Positions 23,801 to 36,000 of a stretch of 64,000 bases of DNA are shown here, one piece after another. The first letter of the stretch is position 1. The number at the start of each line of letters is the position of its first letter. The DNA is taken from the NCBI GenBank assembly GCA_025345505.1, contig JANVCC010000020.1, positions 51,757,523 through 51,821,522 on the forward strand, given 5' to 3'. The stretch is from Todiramphus chloris collaris (taxonomy: Eukaryota; Chordata; Aves; Coraciiformes; Alcedinidae). Position numbers and translations under genes: made by a program. The notes under the pieces were generated by a model. The model was not told where the DNA came from, did not search any database, and was given only the letters and a program-made list of their open reading frames with translations.

Positions 23801-24131
23801 GACTCTGTACCAGAGAAGCATATTCATCTAAACTAGGCCAGAGAGACAGGAGGATATTGGGATGGTTTTGCAGTCTCATTTCAGCTAGCAAGTGTGGTGC
23901 TGTGTTGTGTTTGCGGCAAAAAGCAGAGGTAGATGAGAATGAAGGCAGCCGTGGAAGCCAAACCATAAGTCATTTACAAGGATAATGATGAGGCATCGCT
24001 GTAACAGGCACTGACCTGTTGCTGGCCTGCAAAGGATTGTACCTTCCCTCTTTGAAGCTATACAAGTTTAATAGTTTTTACCTGAAAACTTTCAAATTCT
24101 GTTGAGTATTCTTATAATACCATAGGTAGGC

Positions 24132-24167
24132 TTATTTTATTTTATTTTATTTTATTTTATTTTATTC
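24132..24167. repeat. (TTTTA)n microsatellite
   Basis: About seven tandem TTTTA/TTATT units, followed by T-runs and three ATCTC/TCATC-like units. A pentanucleotide microsatellite, likely length-variable. Confidence 0.95.
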
Positions 24168-27100
24168 TGGTTTTTATTTCATCTCATCTCATGGCAGGTA
24201 TGCGTTGCCTGGATTATAGGCATCTTTTTGAAATCTCAAATTAAGGTTCCTTTAAAGTTTTGGATTTGCGGATGAAGCTGTAAGCCCTTTCAGGATTGTT
24301 TCAAAAGTGGGTGTTGTAAATTTTGCAAGCATTAGCGTGCTGTTTAGAAAACAGATGTTGTTTGATATCCTCAAATCATCTGACTTCTTCTGGGTTGAGG
24401 GAGAACACTGCAGACAAAGAGGACTTCTAAAATCTGTGCTGTTGACTTGTGTGTCCCGTTGCTTGCCAGCTTCCCCACCTCTTTCTGGATGGCTTAGTCA
24501 TCCACATAGTTAGCGGTGTGTCTGCTTTAATGTAGGAACTTGAGGCCTGTGTTTTGGGTCTGTAATATGAAATGGCATGTCTTTTAAAATTTCAAATAAT
24601 TAATTTGTAATAGTATATTGCAGTGGTCTGTAGCACAGAAACAAGTTGACTAGGAGTACAGGAGTAAATAATCTGCTAGTAAAGGAAAAAAACCTTCCCA
24701 TTTAGAAAAAGAAAGGAAATATTTTATGGCTTCTAGAACTTGTTTTATAATAGAGCGTGACTGCTTTTCTCCCCGTCTGTGCTCTGTGCACACATGCATG
24801 TACATATTTTCCTTCCATTCCAAATGTTTCTGATCAGAGCAGCTAGTTTCAGGCAAGAATGTTGTTAGGAAAAAATCAACCCTGGAAATGGCACCTATTG
24901 AAAGATTAGAAGTGACTGAAAACAAAATCTTGTAAAAGAATTTCTAATGTAATTGTAACATAATTTGTTGCTGCTCTTGCTCTGGTACGGCATGATTAAG
25001 TACTGAATTTGAATCAGCTTTTAAAAGAAAATGCTTAGTTTCATTCCACAGCACAATTGTCAACTAAATAAAAGTTCAGACTGGATTTTTTTTTTTACCC
25101 CCAGCCCTCTTTTCACAGAGAAAGAAAAATGTACATAGAGTCTTTTGTGTTTTGCAGAGAGGAAGTGTAGCACAATAGACCGTCGGAGGAAAGCAATTCC
25201 GATAATCAGTTTTCTGTACTACTTATTACAACTGGTCAGGACTGGGATTTAATTAAATTTTGGGGATAAAGGACAATAGTGTGTGCTAAGGATGGCGAGT
25301 CAGCTTAAACTTAGAATTTCCTGGCTTTTATCCATTTCTGTGCCAACTCAGTAGTACTTAAATGTATGACTTCAGATGGGATTCACTTGTATAGAAAGTA
25401 ATAACTGTTGGGGTTTTAGGCGTTTTTCAGAGAGTCCCTTTTGACTTCCAGAGTAGGGATTTGTTCACGGATGGGTAAGAGGAGTGCGGCACCTGGTAAT
25501 GCCCCCTTTCTGTGCCAAGCTTCAGCACTCTGTCTGCACAGTAAGTTGGGAACTTTGTTAGCTTGTCATTATTTTAAAAATAAACTTTTAAAAAAAGGAT
25601 GGTTTCAAATAGATAGTTTATTAAGAGCCAATGCTTTTTTACTCTTAAATGTTGTGTGTCAGGTTCAGAGAGGATGAAAGTAACCTGGTGTGCCATTATG
25701 ACATTTAGCTTGACCTTCTGTGTAATGGAGCCCAAATAACTTCTCAACATTATTTTTTGCTATCAGAGCTGTCACAGGCATGACTTCAAAAAGCACCTGA
25801 TCTCCCAAGGTGAAATGAAGAATTTACTGCATGTCTTAAATATTAACTGTTGCATGATTGCCCTCCAAAGTGCCCTCTCTATTAAGATCTGTTCTCTCTA
25901 GTTTGTGATTTGTCTGGCTTCAGCAGCTTTGGACATTCTCTGCAAGATGAGTAATCTACTTGGTAAGAGTTCTCACACATTCTGGGTTTTATTGGCTGCA
26001 GGTAAATCATTCTTAACTTGCTGTTGGATACGTATATTGATTACATTCCTCCGATTGCCCACATTGAAGCAGATTTTCTAGGTTTTTATTTCCTTCTAGT
26101 AGAGCTTTTCTAGAGCCACATATTTTACCCACGGTGGGTGCAGCTGCAGCAGTGATAGCTTCAGATAGTGCTCTGCCACCAGACCATTTGAATCCTTTAC
26201 TGATAGAAGTCCCCACTTTTGCATGATTTTTGGCCATAACTTTCTTCTCAGGCTGTCAGTCTATAGACCTCTTTAAACCAATTATGTAGAATTCTGTTGC
26301 TCAGATGCTGCTAGAGTAATAAAAACTGAAAAGGAAAACGGGCTGTCTTACAGGCAGCATGGAATTATGCTTTTGTATTCTTTAATAATCTTAGAATCTG
26401 GTACTCCTGCATGTTTATTAATGAACAAGCATCACTGTTTCAGCATCTACTTCATGGGGAGTGATATTTATTAAACAATTGAATAAAAAGTACTGATTCT
26501 GGAGAACCCCAAACCACTATATTGCTATATATTTAATTTGCTGGCTGTGAAAGAGGGGACACTGCTTCTATACAGGATCTAATCCTTATCCTACATGATA
26601 TGGGTTGGGGTACCTAAAATTTGAAAAGCTTTTGGCTTTAAAAAATATGATTGTAAATTAGCTGGCTTTAATCTAGAATTAATTTCCCTGACTAAATTGT
26701 AAACCACTTGAAAATGGAGGCCCTTATGAATTTTGCTGACACACCCTTAAATTGAACATTGCTAGCTTCACAGTACACAATTATATAAACAACGTTAATA
26801 AGCCTAATTATTAAGACTGTAAATATTTGGATTGCTATTTGTCATAGCATTTTGTTAGGGCAAGTTCCTTTACTGTATTTATTCGAAGTCTAAGGCATAT
26901 GCTGCTTTTACACGGATATTCAAACTTGGTATATTCAAGCTGCTTGTTCCCAGTTGTTTTCATGAATCATTTGAAAAGGGAGGATGGAAAACACTGTCAA
27001 TTTTACCAAGTGCAATCCCAGAAACACATTAATAAATACTTTCTGCACGCCCCTAAAAGCTTGAATTAACAATAAACCTGATGTGAGAATATGAAATTGA

Positions 27101-27304
27101 TACCTGCTACCCATTTTTTCCTTTGTTTGTGCTGTAAATGGTAGAGGGAAGGCTATTGAGTAATTTTGCTCAATGATGGGTTATATATTGCTTTTACAGA
27201 GACCAATTTTCTACTTTAGACAACAAAAGCTCTAGTATTTTTTTTTTTTATTCTAATAGATGAAAAATTATTTCGGCTAGTCTTGCTTATTGTATAACAA
27301 TAAA
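24168..27304. other. Gene-desert DNA, no recognisable gene
   Basis: AT-rich non-coding DNA. A 13-nt inverted repeat ACCCACGGTGGGT lies at 26127-26139. The part from about 26.3 to 27.3 kb is rich in TAAT and AATTA homeodomain-type cores and looks like conserved non-coding DNA, but conservation cannot be tested here. No protein domain seen in the short open frames. Confidence 0.5.
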
Positions 27305-27895
27305 GCTTTAGGGCAATTGACCTGCTGACCTTAATTCCCAGGAAACTGTCACATTTCTTCTTTATTCCTTTGTTCAGCCTAACAATGCGACCCAAAATAC
27401 TACCAAGCTTTAAAGTTTCTCAGCATTGTAAGGTCAAGCTTTGGTCACCATAGTTACAGTTCAGCTCCGCAGGTCAGAGGGCAAATAGATTAATGATGTC
27501 AGACACATCTTTAAATGGTTCTTACACCGCTTCACCGTGCGGTAAGCAGCTGAGCATATTTGATATGACAAAGGCCTTCTTAAGTCTTGCTAATAGGAGG
27601 ATCTTTGGAGACATCTGATGGAAAGGTCCTTTCCGCTGTGCACCAGCGTTCAATATCGAGCGGCGGTGGGCATCGTCGGCGGGCTGTTTCGGTTCACACT
27701 GTCAGAAGAATATTGCAAAGAGTGGATAAATAGCCGCTGCTCCCCTGCGCCGTTCTCTCTGGGCATCCAGATCCTTTGTCCCGGATTCAGTCCAGTGGTT
27801 AAAAGCCCCAGAGAAGATGTAAAATAGTAAGCTGGAAGAATATATTAGCATTCTTGATGAAAGACGTGCTCTCCCCTTCGCAGCGGTGAGGCGCA
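27305..27895. promoter_or_regulatory. Candidate enhancer: nuclear-receptor repeats plus CpG-dense patch
   Basis: On the minus strand AGGTCA-GC-AGGTCA at 27331-27318 is a perfect DR2. On the plus strand AGGTCA at 27431-27436 and TGGTCA at 27442-27447 form a DR5-like pair; AGGTCA-G-AGGGCA at 27471-27483 is DR1-like. GTCACC-AT-AGTTAC at 27444-27457 resembles an RFX X-box. A SOX-like CCTTTGTTC and ATTAATGA lie nearby. From about 27528 to 27895 CpGs are unusually frequent for this desert (about 19 by eye). Together this looks like a regulatory element about 13.6 kb upstream of the FLRT3 promoter. The target gene and activity are inferred. Confidence 0.4.
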
Positions 27896-30800
27896 AGCCA
27901 AGAGTAATGTGGTTTATGTGCCTGCTTTCTGTTAGTTATTAATAAAAGCCCTCCTTCATACATGTAATAGTTGCACATATATTAAAAACATATCCTAAGT
28001 TCTTCCTCTAGATAATGAGACTTTTTAAATTAAAAAAGGAAATACAGCTCACTTGATGCATTATATGGGTTCCTTGTGGAACAGGCCTTGGTGGTTTGGC
28101 CTAAAGTAGCACATTTGTATCAGAATTCAATGAGACTATGCAGCTGCATGATCATTTTCATTTACAAGCAAGAAGCTTTTTCCTTTAGAAGACCTTATTA
28201 CTCGCACACCTGCACTATTGCACTTTTTTGCAGAGAACGATGCATGCTGCACAAAAATGGGAAGCTGTGGATGACCTTATGTCATGACGATGTTAGTTTT
28301 TAAAAGAACCCACAAACTGAAAAAACACCAGAACCGAGCTTCCATGCACACTGTATCTGAGTATGTTCAGCAAGCCCGATTTTGAAACACCACCTGTGTG
28401 AACCACGAACTTATTCTTGGAATGGAAATCCAACTAATTGCCTAAGTCATGAAAATGAATGAAGGGAAGAAAAGTTTATCGTGAAATATGTAAGCAAAAT
28501 CAATATTTTTCATTACATATATATTCTCCCCTTCATAAAAATGCATTATCAATTTGTCACTGGGGGATAGTTGACAGCAGCAAAGTAGGAACTGTTGATA
28601 GCAAACTAATTTAGTTGAAGAGCAGGGTCAGAGCCTCTCCTCAACTAAGTTTGCTGATGCTGGTGGATGGAGGAGTAGCGTCTGTCCTGGGAAGGGCCTC
28701 GATTACTGGGGCTGTTTCACAGCCGTTGCTGGCAGTAGGCAGAACCATGTAGTATTTCCTTTTCAATTCACTGGAATGTATTGTAGCGGAAGAATTTGGA
28801 AACCTGATGATCAGCAAAATAAATGCTGATCTTTCAGGCCTTATTCTGTTGTGCCATTTTAAGGGAATAGCAAACAAATATTTATGTTCTTTAAAGTAAG
28901 ACTCATTGATACGTTACTTCTGCCTCTTTGAAAAGTGCGTTGTTAGCTTTTAAGGTAATTTTCCTAAACCTTTTTTATCTTAGTATTGGGCATTTAACAG
29001 ATTCTGTTCCTTTTAATCCAGTTCCATGAATGCAAAGTTGGTTTTATGCTAATACTAATGAAGAATAGACCACTCCAGTCAGGTTTAAATACTTTTTTTT
29101 TTGTTGCTGTAAGGGGAAATAAGGGACACCTTATATTCCAGTATGGTTTTTCCAGCCCTTTAGGATATATCACAGCCTCTTTCTTTATAGCGGTCTCGTT
29201 GTCCTGGCCCAGTGCAGTTTCCTTTTCTTTTGCAGAACACTGATGTAGTACTTCAGAGGTAAGTGCTGTCCCCGGTTTCTTGTATTCACAGTGCTCTTCT
29301 CCCCCAGCCCAAATTGGTTCACTGATATTCTCACATTCTTCCCTCTGAAAACATTCAATCAGAATCTGAAGTGAATTTTGACTCCTTTGATTCTTTTGTT
29401 GTATAAATTTTTGCAATCTTACTGGTGTTTTGGATTCATGTCTCAGCTGAGTTTAAGAAGTTAACTGACATTTTTTAAAGAGTATTTCTTTTAAAGACCA
29501 ATTCATTTTGTCTTGGCCTGGGGAAAATGGCGGAGTTTCATATATGTGACATACCTAGATGTACCAAATAGTGTCATTTAGCCCAGGGCAGGATATCTAA
29601 GTGTAGTAGGGATAGTGCTGCTGACACAGAAAACCAGTTTGCATTAATACTAAATTGTTGATACAGCACTGTGTACTAAAGGAGTGAGGCACTTGCTGGT
29701 CCTTGTACTGGTGCCATCCTGGGACAAGCAGAATTGTTTTCAACGTTGACCTCTTAATGCAAAGATATTCTCTTTCAAGGTGAAGAAAAAGCAGCTGCTG
29801 CAAACTCTCCCACTTGTTTCCCTACAGTTCTGTGCACTTTCAATGCTTTATCGATAGAACAGCTCAACTAAGCTCTTTCTTAATGCGGCGAGTGCTGGGT
29901 TATGGCACTTGTGTCCCCAGGGAGTTGTCAAATACGGTTGCTGGTGTTTGATTTGGCTGTGATCATTTGATAATCAGTAATGACACTATTCATTATGGTC
30001 ATTATTTTGAATCAAATTTATGTGATTGACAGAATCACATAATTAAAAAAGAAAAAAACCAAACCCAAACCTAAACTTTAAGCACTAGCCAGCTACTGTA
30101 ATGTGCTTGCGATGCAGGGAAATGCAAGCATTACCTCCTTTTGTATATGGATTGAATCAGACATTAAAAATGTAACCTCAGATCCCTTGATTTCTTGAGC
30201 CTTTATGTGCTTCACTAGATAGCCTACTAGTATTGTTAGGAACTGTCTAAAATCATATTTTTATTTCATAGCACTGGAAAAGAAAAAGGTAAGACTTAGT
30301 TGCCATGCCCCAGTGATGAAGTGTGTTAAAGGGATCTGCATCTCCTTCGCTGATGAAGAGTGATTCTCTACTGGAGGCAGACTGCTGGGGTATAATAAAA
30401 GAATTGTAAACCTGATGGAACAAATACACTTAAGAGGAAAAAAAGTAGTACAGTGATCTCTGGCTACAAATCTGTGTGCCATATCCTTCCAAGATAACCA
30501 CTAAACCCAAGGAAATTTGCTAACTTAGATTTTAAGTCACCTATCCTGACATGTGCTTTATTGTAGCCACATGCTCTGATGCATTGCTTGCCGTCATTAA
30601 ACACCCCTATCCTTCGCTGGCTTCGGTGCAGCCACTGCATGAAAAGTGGCAGGGAGCACCTTTGCAAAACCTCGGTGTGCAGTGACTCCCTTTGTGCTGC
30701 TTGAGAGATCCTTCGAAATGACCGACAGCACAGCACACAGGCCCCTGCTTTCTCTCATCTACTCTCCCCCGCTCTGAATGGTATCATCGTCCTTTCTTTT

Positions 30801-31970
30801 GCGACTATTTTTATTACAGCTCCCTGAAGCCCCTGCTTTTCTTGTGCTCTCTAACTCCACCCCGTCGCTAGCCCCATGTCCAAGCTTTTATTTACAGTGA
30901 AACTTGAGGCACTGTTACTGGCCCATGTCTTCTCCTGCCTTGAAAATAATTCTTCTCCCTTATGGTCTCAGGGACAGCCTGTGCTAGTCACTTCAAAGGT
31001 CTGGTTTCTTTCAGGGAAATAGCTGATAGGGACAGAAATTTCCACAATCCTTTCCTGGTGTTAATAGAGGAGCTCTGATTTATGTGAGATACAGTTCTTC
31101 TCCTTTTAAGTTTTACAATTCGTGAAGTCACTTGTGTCCAGAATATTATTAGAATAGGTATCCATTTTCTTAATAAAATCTTGGATAAGAGGGGGCTCGA
31201 CATGAAGACTCAGAGAATCTTTTAAAAATTACAGAATATTGTAATTATTATGTCTGGATATTTGGTTCTATATTAATCTTACTGTGCAAAATGGAACTGC
31301 TCAAGCACAACTCACAGTGAATTTTAGTCTGCTTCTGAAGAACAATTTTAATGTGTTGTAATTAAGTAACTTCTGATATCTCTGTTTTATCAAGTGCTGT
31401 GATTTTTTTCTTACTTTGCCACAGCAAAGCCCATTATCCCTATTTCTTACGTAACTAACCATGCTATCCTCATCACTGCATAAAAATAAACCCATTGAAT
31501 GAAAGTTTTCATGATTTGTGAGTCTCAAAAAATGTATTTGAGAAGATCGAAAGGATGACTTTTCTTTTCAATGTAAAGCATATTGTAATTGCCCTGGACT
31601 TTGAAAGTAGTAGCACAAAAGCAGATTTTTCACAGTGATTTCTGACAAAAAATGAGGCTTGTGCCATTGCACGTGAAGGACAATGGGTGATCGTGTACAA
31701 CAACTTTTAAGCTATTTACCAATGTAAGCCAAATGTGAATGAAATGATGGGGGAAGCTTGTATCCAAATACACTGACATGCTGCTTTTTTACATGAAGTT
31801 TGAAAAAACCCCGAATGTCGTGTCCGATCTGATTGTCTGCCATTATAAATGGTGTCTGGCAGAGTGGATGTAATTTGTGTACAAAAATGAAACGAATGCT
31901 TAAGGGTAGAAAGTACTGCAGCTTTTTTAATATAAACACAAGCACAATACAGGCTGCTTGCTGAGGCCTT

Positions 31971-31990
31971 CCCCCCCGCCCCCCCCTCCC
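31971..31990 (-). other. C-rich run; minus-strand G-quadruplex candidate
   Basis: C7, then G, then C8, T, CCC. On the minus strand the G-runs can supply four tracts of three or more G with one-base loops, a strong quadruplex candidate standing alone in AT-rich DNA. Confidence 0.6.
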
Positions 31991-33056
31991 GTATTAAGTC
32001 TCACCGTGTACTGGGCACCACCATTTAGGTAATGTTTCATTTTAATTCCATTCATTGCTAACATGTTCATTTTTGTTAAGCATCTGAGATTTCTATTTGG
32101 ACAAGACCTCTTTTGAAGTGCCCGGGAGTACTACTTGCAGCCGCATAAATGATTTGGTGCTGTAATTATGATGTTATTTCTCAAAGGCATACAAGGGGAG
32201 AAACAAAAGGGGGCTTCCCCTAATGCTGCTTACATCAAAGGATGGCAAAAAGAAATCAGAGATTATAAAAATAATAGTAGAAGATGTAGAGAGAGTCAGG
32301 CATTGTCAAGGACTTGTGGTAGGTATGTTTCTTCGCAGATGTTTGGAGTAGAAACTAAATAGTGTGACATACCTGGGATTAAAAAAAAAATCAATATTTA
32401 AAAAGTTGCTTTAGAAGCAGAGTAACATAGCGGGAGCCATTTTTCCCTTGATAGAAGTGGAGATAGTATAATCATCTTATGAGAAGGCTTGAAAATCAAA
32501 ATGCATAACAAAGTCCAATTTAGTTGTAGATGTGTATCCTTTCAGCTGGTGGACAAAATTATTCTGATTGCTCCTCATCAGATTTTAGTCCTTCTGTTCT
32601 GTACTGTTTATATTAACTTCCATTAACCTACATGTTTTGAGTGAAAGTTTAAAATGGGCTATGGAAATTGCTTTCATCACTTCTCAATTTTAAAATGAGC
32701 ATCAACACTGGATTACTCTGTTCCTATAGTAGATTAGTTTTAATCCACAGTAACGTAACCCAGAATGACTGCATGCTTTTTAAGGGGAAGTTTAAAAGTT
32801 TTATTTTTTTTTTTTTTGGTCAGTGATTTGAATTCATTTGTAACTCATGAAGAAAGAGTTGTGTTTATTGAATGCTAGAACTTAGGAGTTTTTGCTTTTG
32901 CAGTTGAGGTATCTTGTTGCAATTTAATGTAATGCATTTACCATAAACTGAGTAGCCTGAACTTGCTGCTTCTATGTACAGGTTAGCTTTGAGTTTGAAT
33001 ACTTTTTCCCTTCTTTTAAAATCATTAGTGATGAATATAGTCTAAGGATGCAAGGG

Positions 33057-33079
33057 TATATATATATATATGTATATAT
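33057..33079. repeat. (TA)n microsatellite
   Basis: Seven TA units, a TG interruption, then three more TA-type units. Confidence 0.9.
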
Positions 33080-36000
33080 TTTAAGCATTGTTGTTCGCTG
33101 AATAATTCATGTGAAAGCTGCTCATAAAGCTTGGCTAGTAATGTACCTTTGAAAGGTATTACCATCAATACCTGACATGACTTTGATTTCCACTAATGAT
33201 ATGTAACCAGGATGACTGCTTAATCTGTCACTGCATATAAATCACTGTATTTGGGTGGTCAAGGAGGCCACTGTATTTGATAGGTTGGGAATGTAAATCC
33301 CTAATCCATCACGGGTAAACTGGATTTTGAAGTGCTGCTTTCTATGTTCTGTTGTAGGTCTTTGTTTATAACATATTTGATGGGTTTGGAGCTCATAAGA
33401 GGTGAAACTGAGCAGAAAAGCATTTATTTAATGCTAAAATCCCAGCATGTAATGCTCATTTGAATAAGGAGAACTAAAATGTAGAGCAGCAAAAGGTGAA
33501 TAAACTATAAATGAGCTATGAACTACTAACCAGCTGTTACATTCCATTTTAGAAGCAAAACAAATTCACGCAAAGGAAAAAACCTAAGGAGAGCAAAAAA
33601 GGATTTTTGAAGCAAAACACAAATAAACAAGTACTGCCAAGAATGAAGCAGGAGGCCAGTCCAGGCACAATCGCAGGCAAGGGTGGAGCCATTAATTGCT
33701 TCGTAACGCTTTGCCCTTACATGGCGTGCGTGCACACACGGACACGGGGTGCTCATACGTGGTATGGTTTATTGTTTCCCAGCTGAAGAAGCAAAGATGC
33801 TTTACCCAGTGCTAGGGAGAGGCTCGGTATGGAGCCAAGATGAGAATTTAATCTGATCAGCTTTTAGCGAGAAGGAAGCATAGGCAATTAGAAAGCACTG
33901 AAGAGCCTGTCAATACAGCTATAGCTGGGTGGAAAAATTATTCTGTGTACTAAGTGACATGTTTGGGTGACAAAGTATCACCCACTCTGTAGGATATTAG
34001 TTCTTGCAGTTATGGTAGTTAGCCTTACAACCACGTCCTAGGCTGGTCCTGCCGGAGCAAAGCAAAGGGAATGAAGGGGATTAGGATTTGAGGCTTTATG
34101 AACAGTGAAGAAATAGCATTAATGTTTTTATCTAGTAAAAGCTGTCTTTAGCTTCCAACTAAATACAACAGCTTTTGGGAAGTCAAAACAAAGAAGCCAG
34201 AGGGTGATGGAGCTGTGAGCAGTAAGTGGGATGAGCTTTGTTGGAAAAAAAATACTTTCTGAGATCGCTACAAAAGTTTTTCACTAAGGATGTAGGAAAG
34301 TCTACATGAATCTAAACCTTTTGTAAGTCTCACACAAAATAAGCATCTTGGAAAATAAATTACTGTTAAATGCTGTTTGACACTCTGCAATGTATTGAAA
34401 ACTGTTTAAGGAATCACGACCAGACTAGCTGAAAACAATGCAGTCAGTCGATGAATCAATTGTCCATTTGCATTTTATGGAGATATATCAGCATATATGT
34501 TGTTTTATTGCATTGAGCTGAAATGATGGATGATAAGTAAACTTGTTTACTTTGAAGATAATACTTAGTTTGAAGAGTTCAAACAAAGTCATTGTATAAA
34601 ACGAAGTTAAGGAAAGAAAAAGGAAATTATTTTCCTTTGCGGAAAGTGTTTTCTGTATCCAGGATTAAAAAGTGGCCAGTAAATAAAAAAAATAGGCCAG
34701 CAAGTGGTTATGGTGGCAAGGGACTTCAGTAAACAGTAAAAATGATAGGAGTAACTTCACAACTTGGTTGTACTATGGAGAGTTTTGTGGTTTTTTTTCC
34801 CCTAGGAGCAAATAAAAGCCAGATACTCATTATTCAAACCTAGCAGCCCCTTGCCGTGATGAGATGGGCTACTGAAATGCACATAGGAGGTGGCCTCCCT
34901 AACCAGCCCAAACCTCTGTAGCATCCCATTCTCAGACTTGAAACACCAGGAAATTCAACCATAGCTTCAAGACCTATTGTACCATCTTGTCTCATCCTTG
35001 TCTCTCCTCAGAGGAATATGGTCTAAAAGTCACATGCAAATGGAAACTTGGTAGCTGGACCCCTTTTGGAAAAAGAGCTTCAGCTCTTTTTTTCAGCTCT
35101 TCTACACTGAGTCAAAACTGAAGTTCTTTTGTCAAGAACTAAAAGTAAGCTAATGTGAATTTTTCTTTAGAAGTGAGAGAGTGAGGGATGTTAAATGAAG
35201 AGAAAGTATTGCGCAGAGCTTAAAAGGCAAAACAACAATTTAGTATCATAATTGGATCCTATAAAAACATTTCCTTCAGTGTGGTAGTTACCCTTTCATC
35301 ACTATTTTGCAGTTTTTAAGACATTGTAGAGAAATCATTTAATTTCTACTTTTACTTTGGAACGAACTAAGGCATAGAGATAGATTTTCTGGTTTACGAC
35401 TTGCGTTATTGCTTCACTGTATTAAAATCCAAAGTTCTTTACCCAGCACAGATCTTTTGGTAATGGTAATCTAAGAACTGACTCTCTAAACAAAGCGAAG
35501 GACAGATATTTTGTCTGCTATTCTAAAGTGCAAACTGATGAAGGAGTTTGCATGGCAATAAAAAAGCTAAAGTGAAAAAATGCTTATGATTTTTAGATTT
35601 CCCTCTTTTGGTATTATTTAGTAATTTGCAGAAGTGGAGATTGTTAAGGCTGTATACATGGATGCAAAACCCAAACATGGATTACTTGGTTCTCACACCT
35701 TTCTGACTGCAAGTGAAATTATTTGCATTAACAAATAATAAAGTTAATACTGTTTCTAAGAAGCTGTTAGAAATGGAATATTTTTTTCCCTCTCTTCTGA
35801 AGCTGAATTGAGAGGGGCTTTCTGTGAGGTCCTTGGGAGTCCTTGAGGTTCTAGGTCCCTCAGAATGGTTGACCTCAGGCTTTCCACCATGGGCAAAGCT
35901 CATGGACTGCTCCCATTTTCAGCTAGATCTTGGTAATTGTAACATGGACTTGTAACAGAGCTAAGACAGCAGTTTTGCACAGACATTTGGCTGACTTTTT

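Larger units (their letters stand above)
14111..24131. other. Upstream gene-desert DNA, no recognisable gene
   Basis: AT-rich non-coding DNA. It contains an A19 run (15138-15156), a patch of alternating purine-pyrimidine with the palindrome TGCATATGCA (15343-15352), T/G-rich tracts (16441-16517 and 17694-17860), a microexon-like segment at 17866-17898 and T-runs near 19085. Open frames of up to about 150 codons show no domain, no homopolymer-free coding signature and no gene structure. Confidence 0.6.

Noticed and set aside
27618-27896. Small open frames over the CpG-dense patch (69 codons plus, 64 codons minus)
   Set aside because: No recognisable family and no splice or poly(A) structure; the patch is better read as regulatory DNA.
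28641-28760. Possible CR1 ORF2 relic (AAGTTTGCTGATG followed by GGAAGGG)
   Set aside because: Only a 13-nt stretch agrees with the CR1 consensus I remember; the rest does not follow convincingly.
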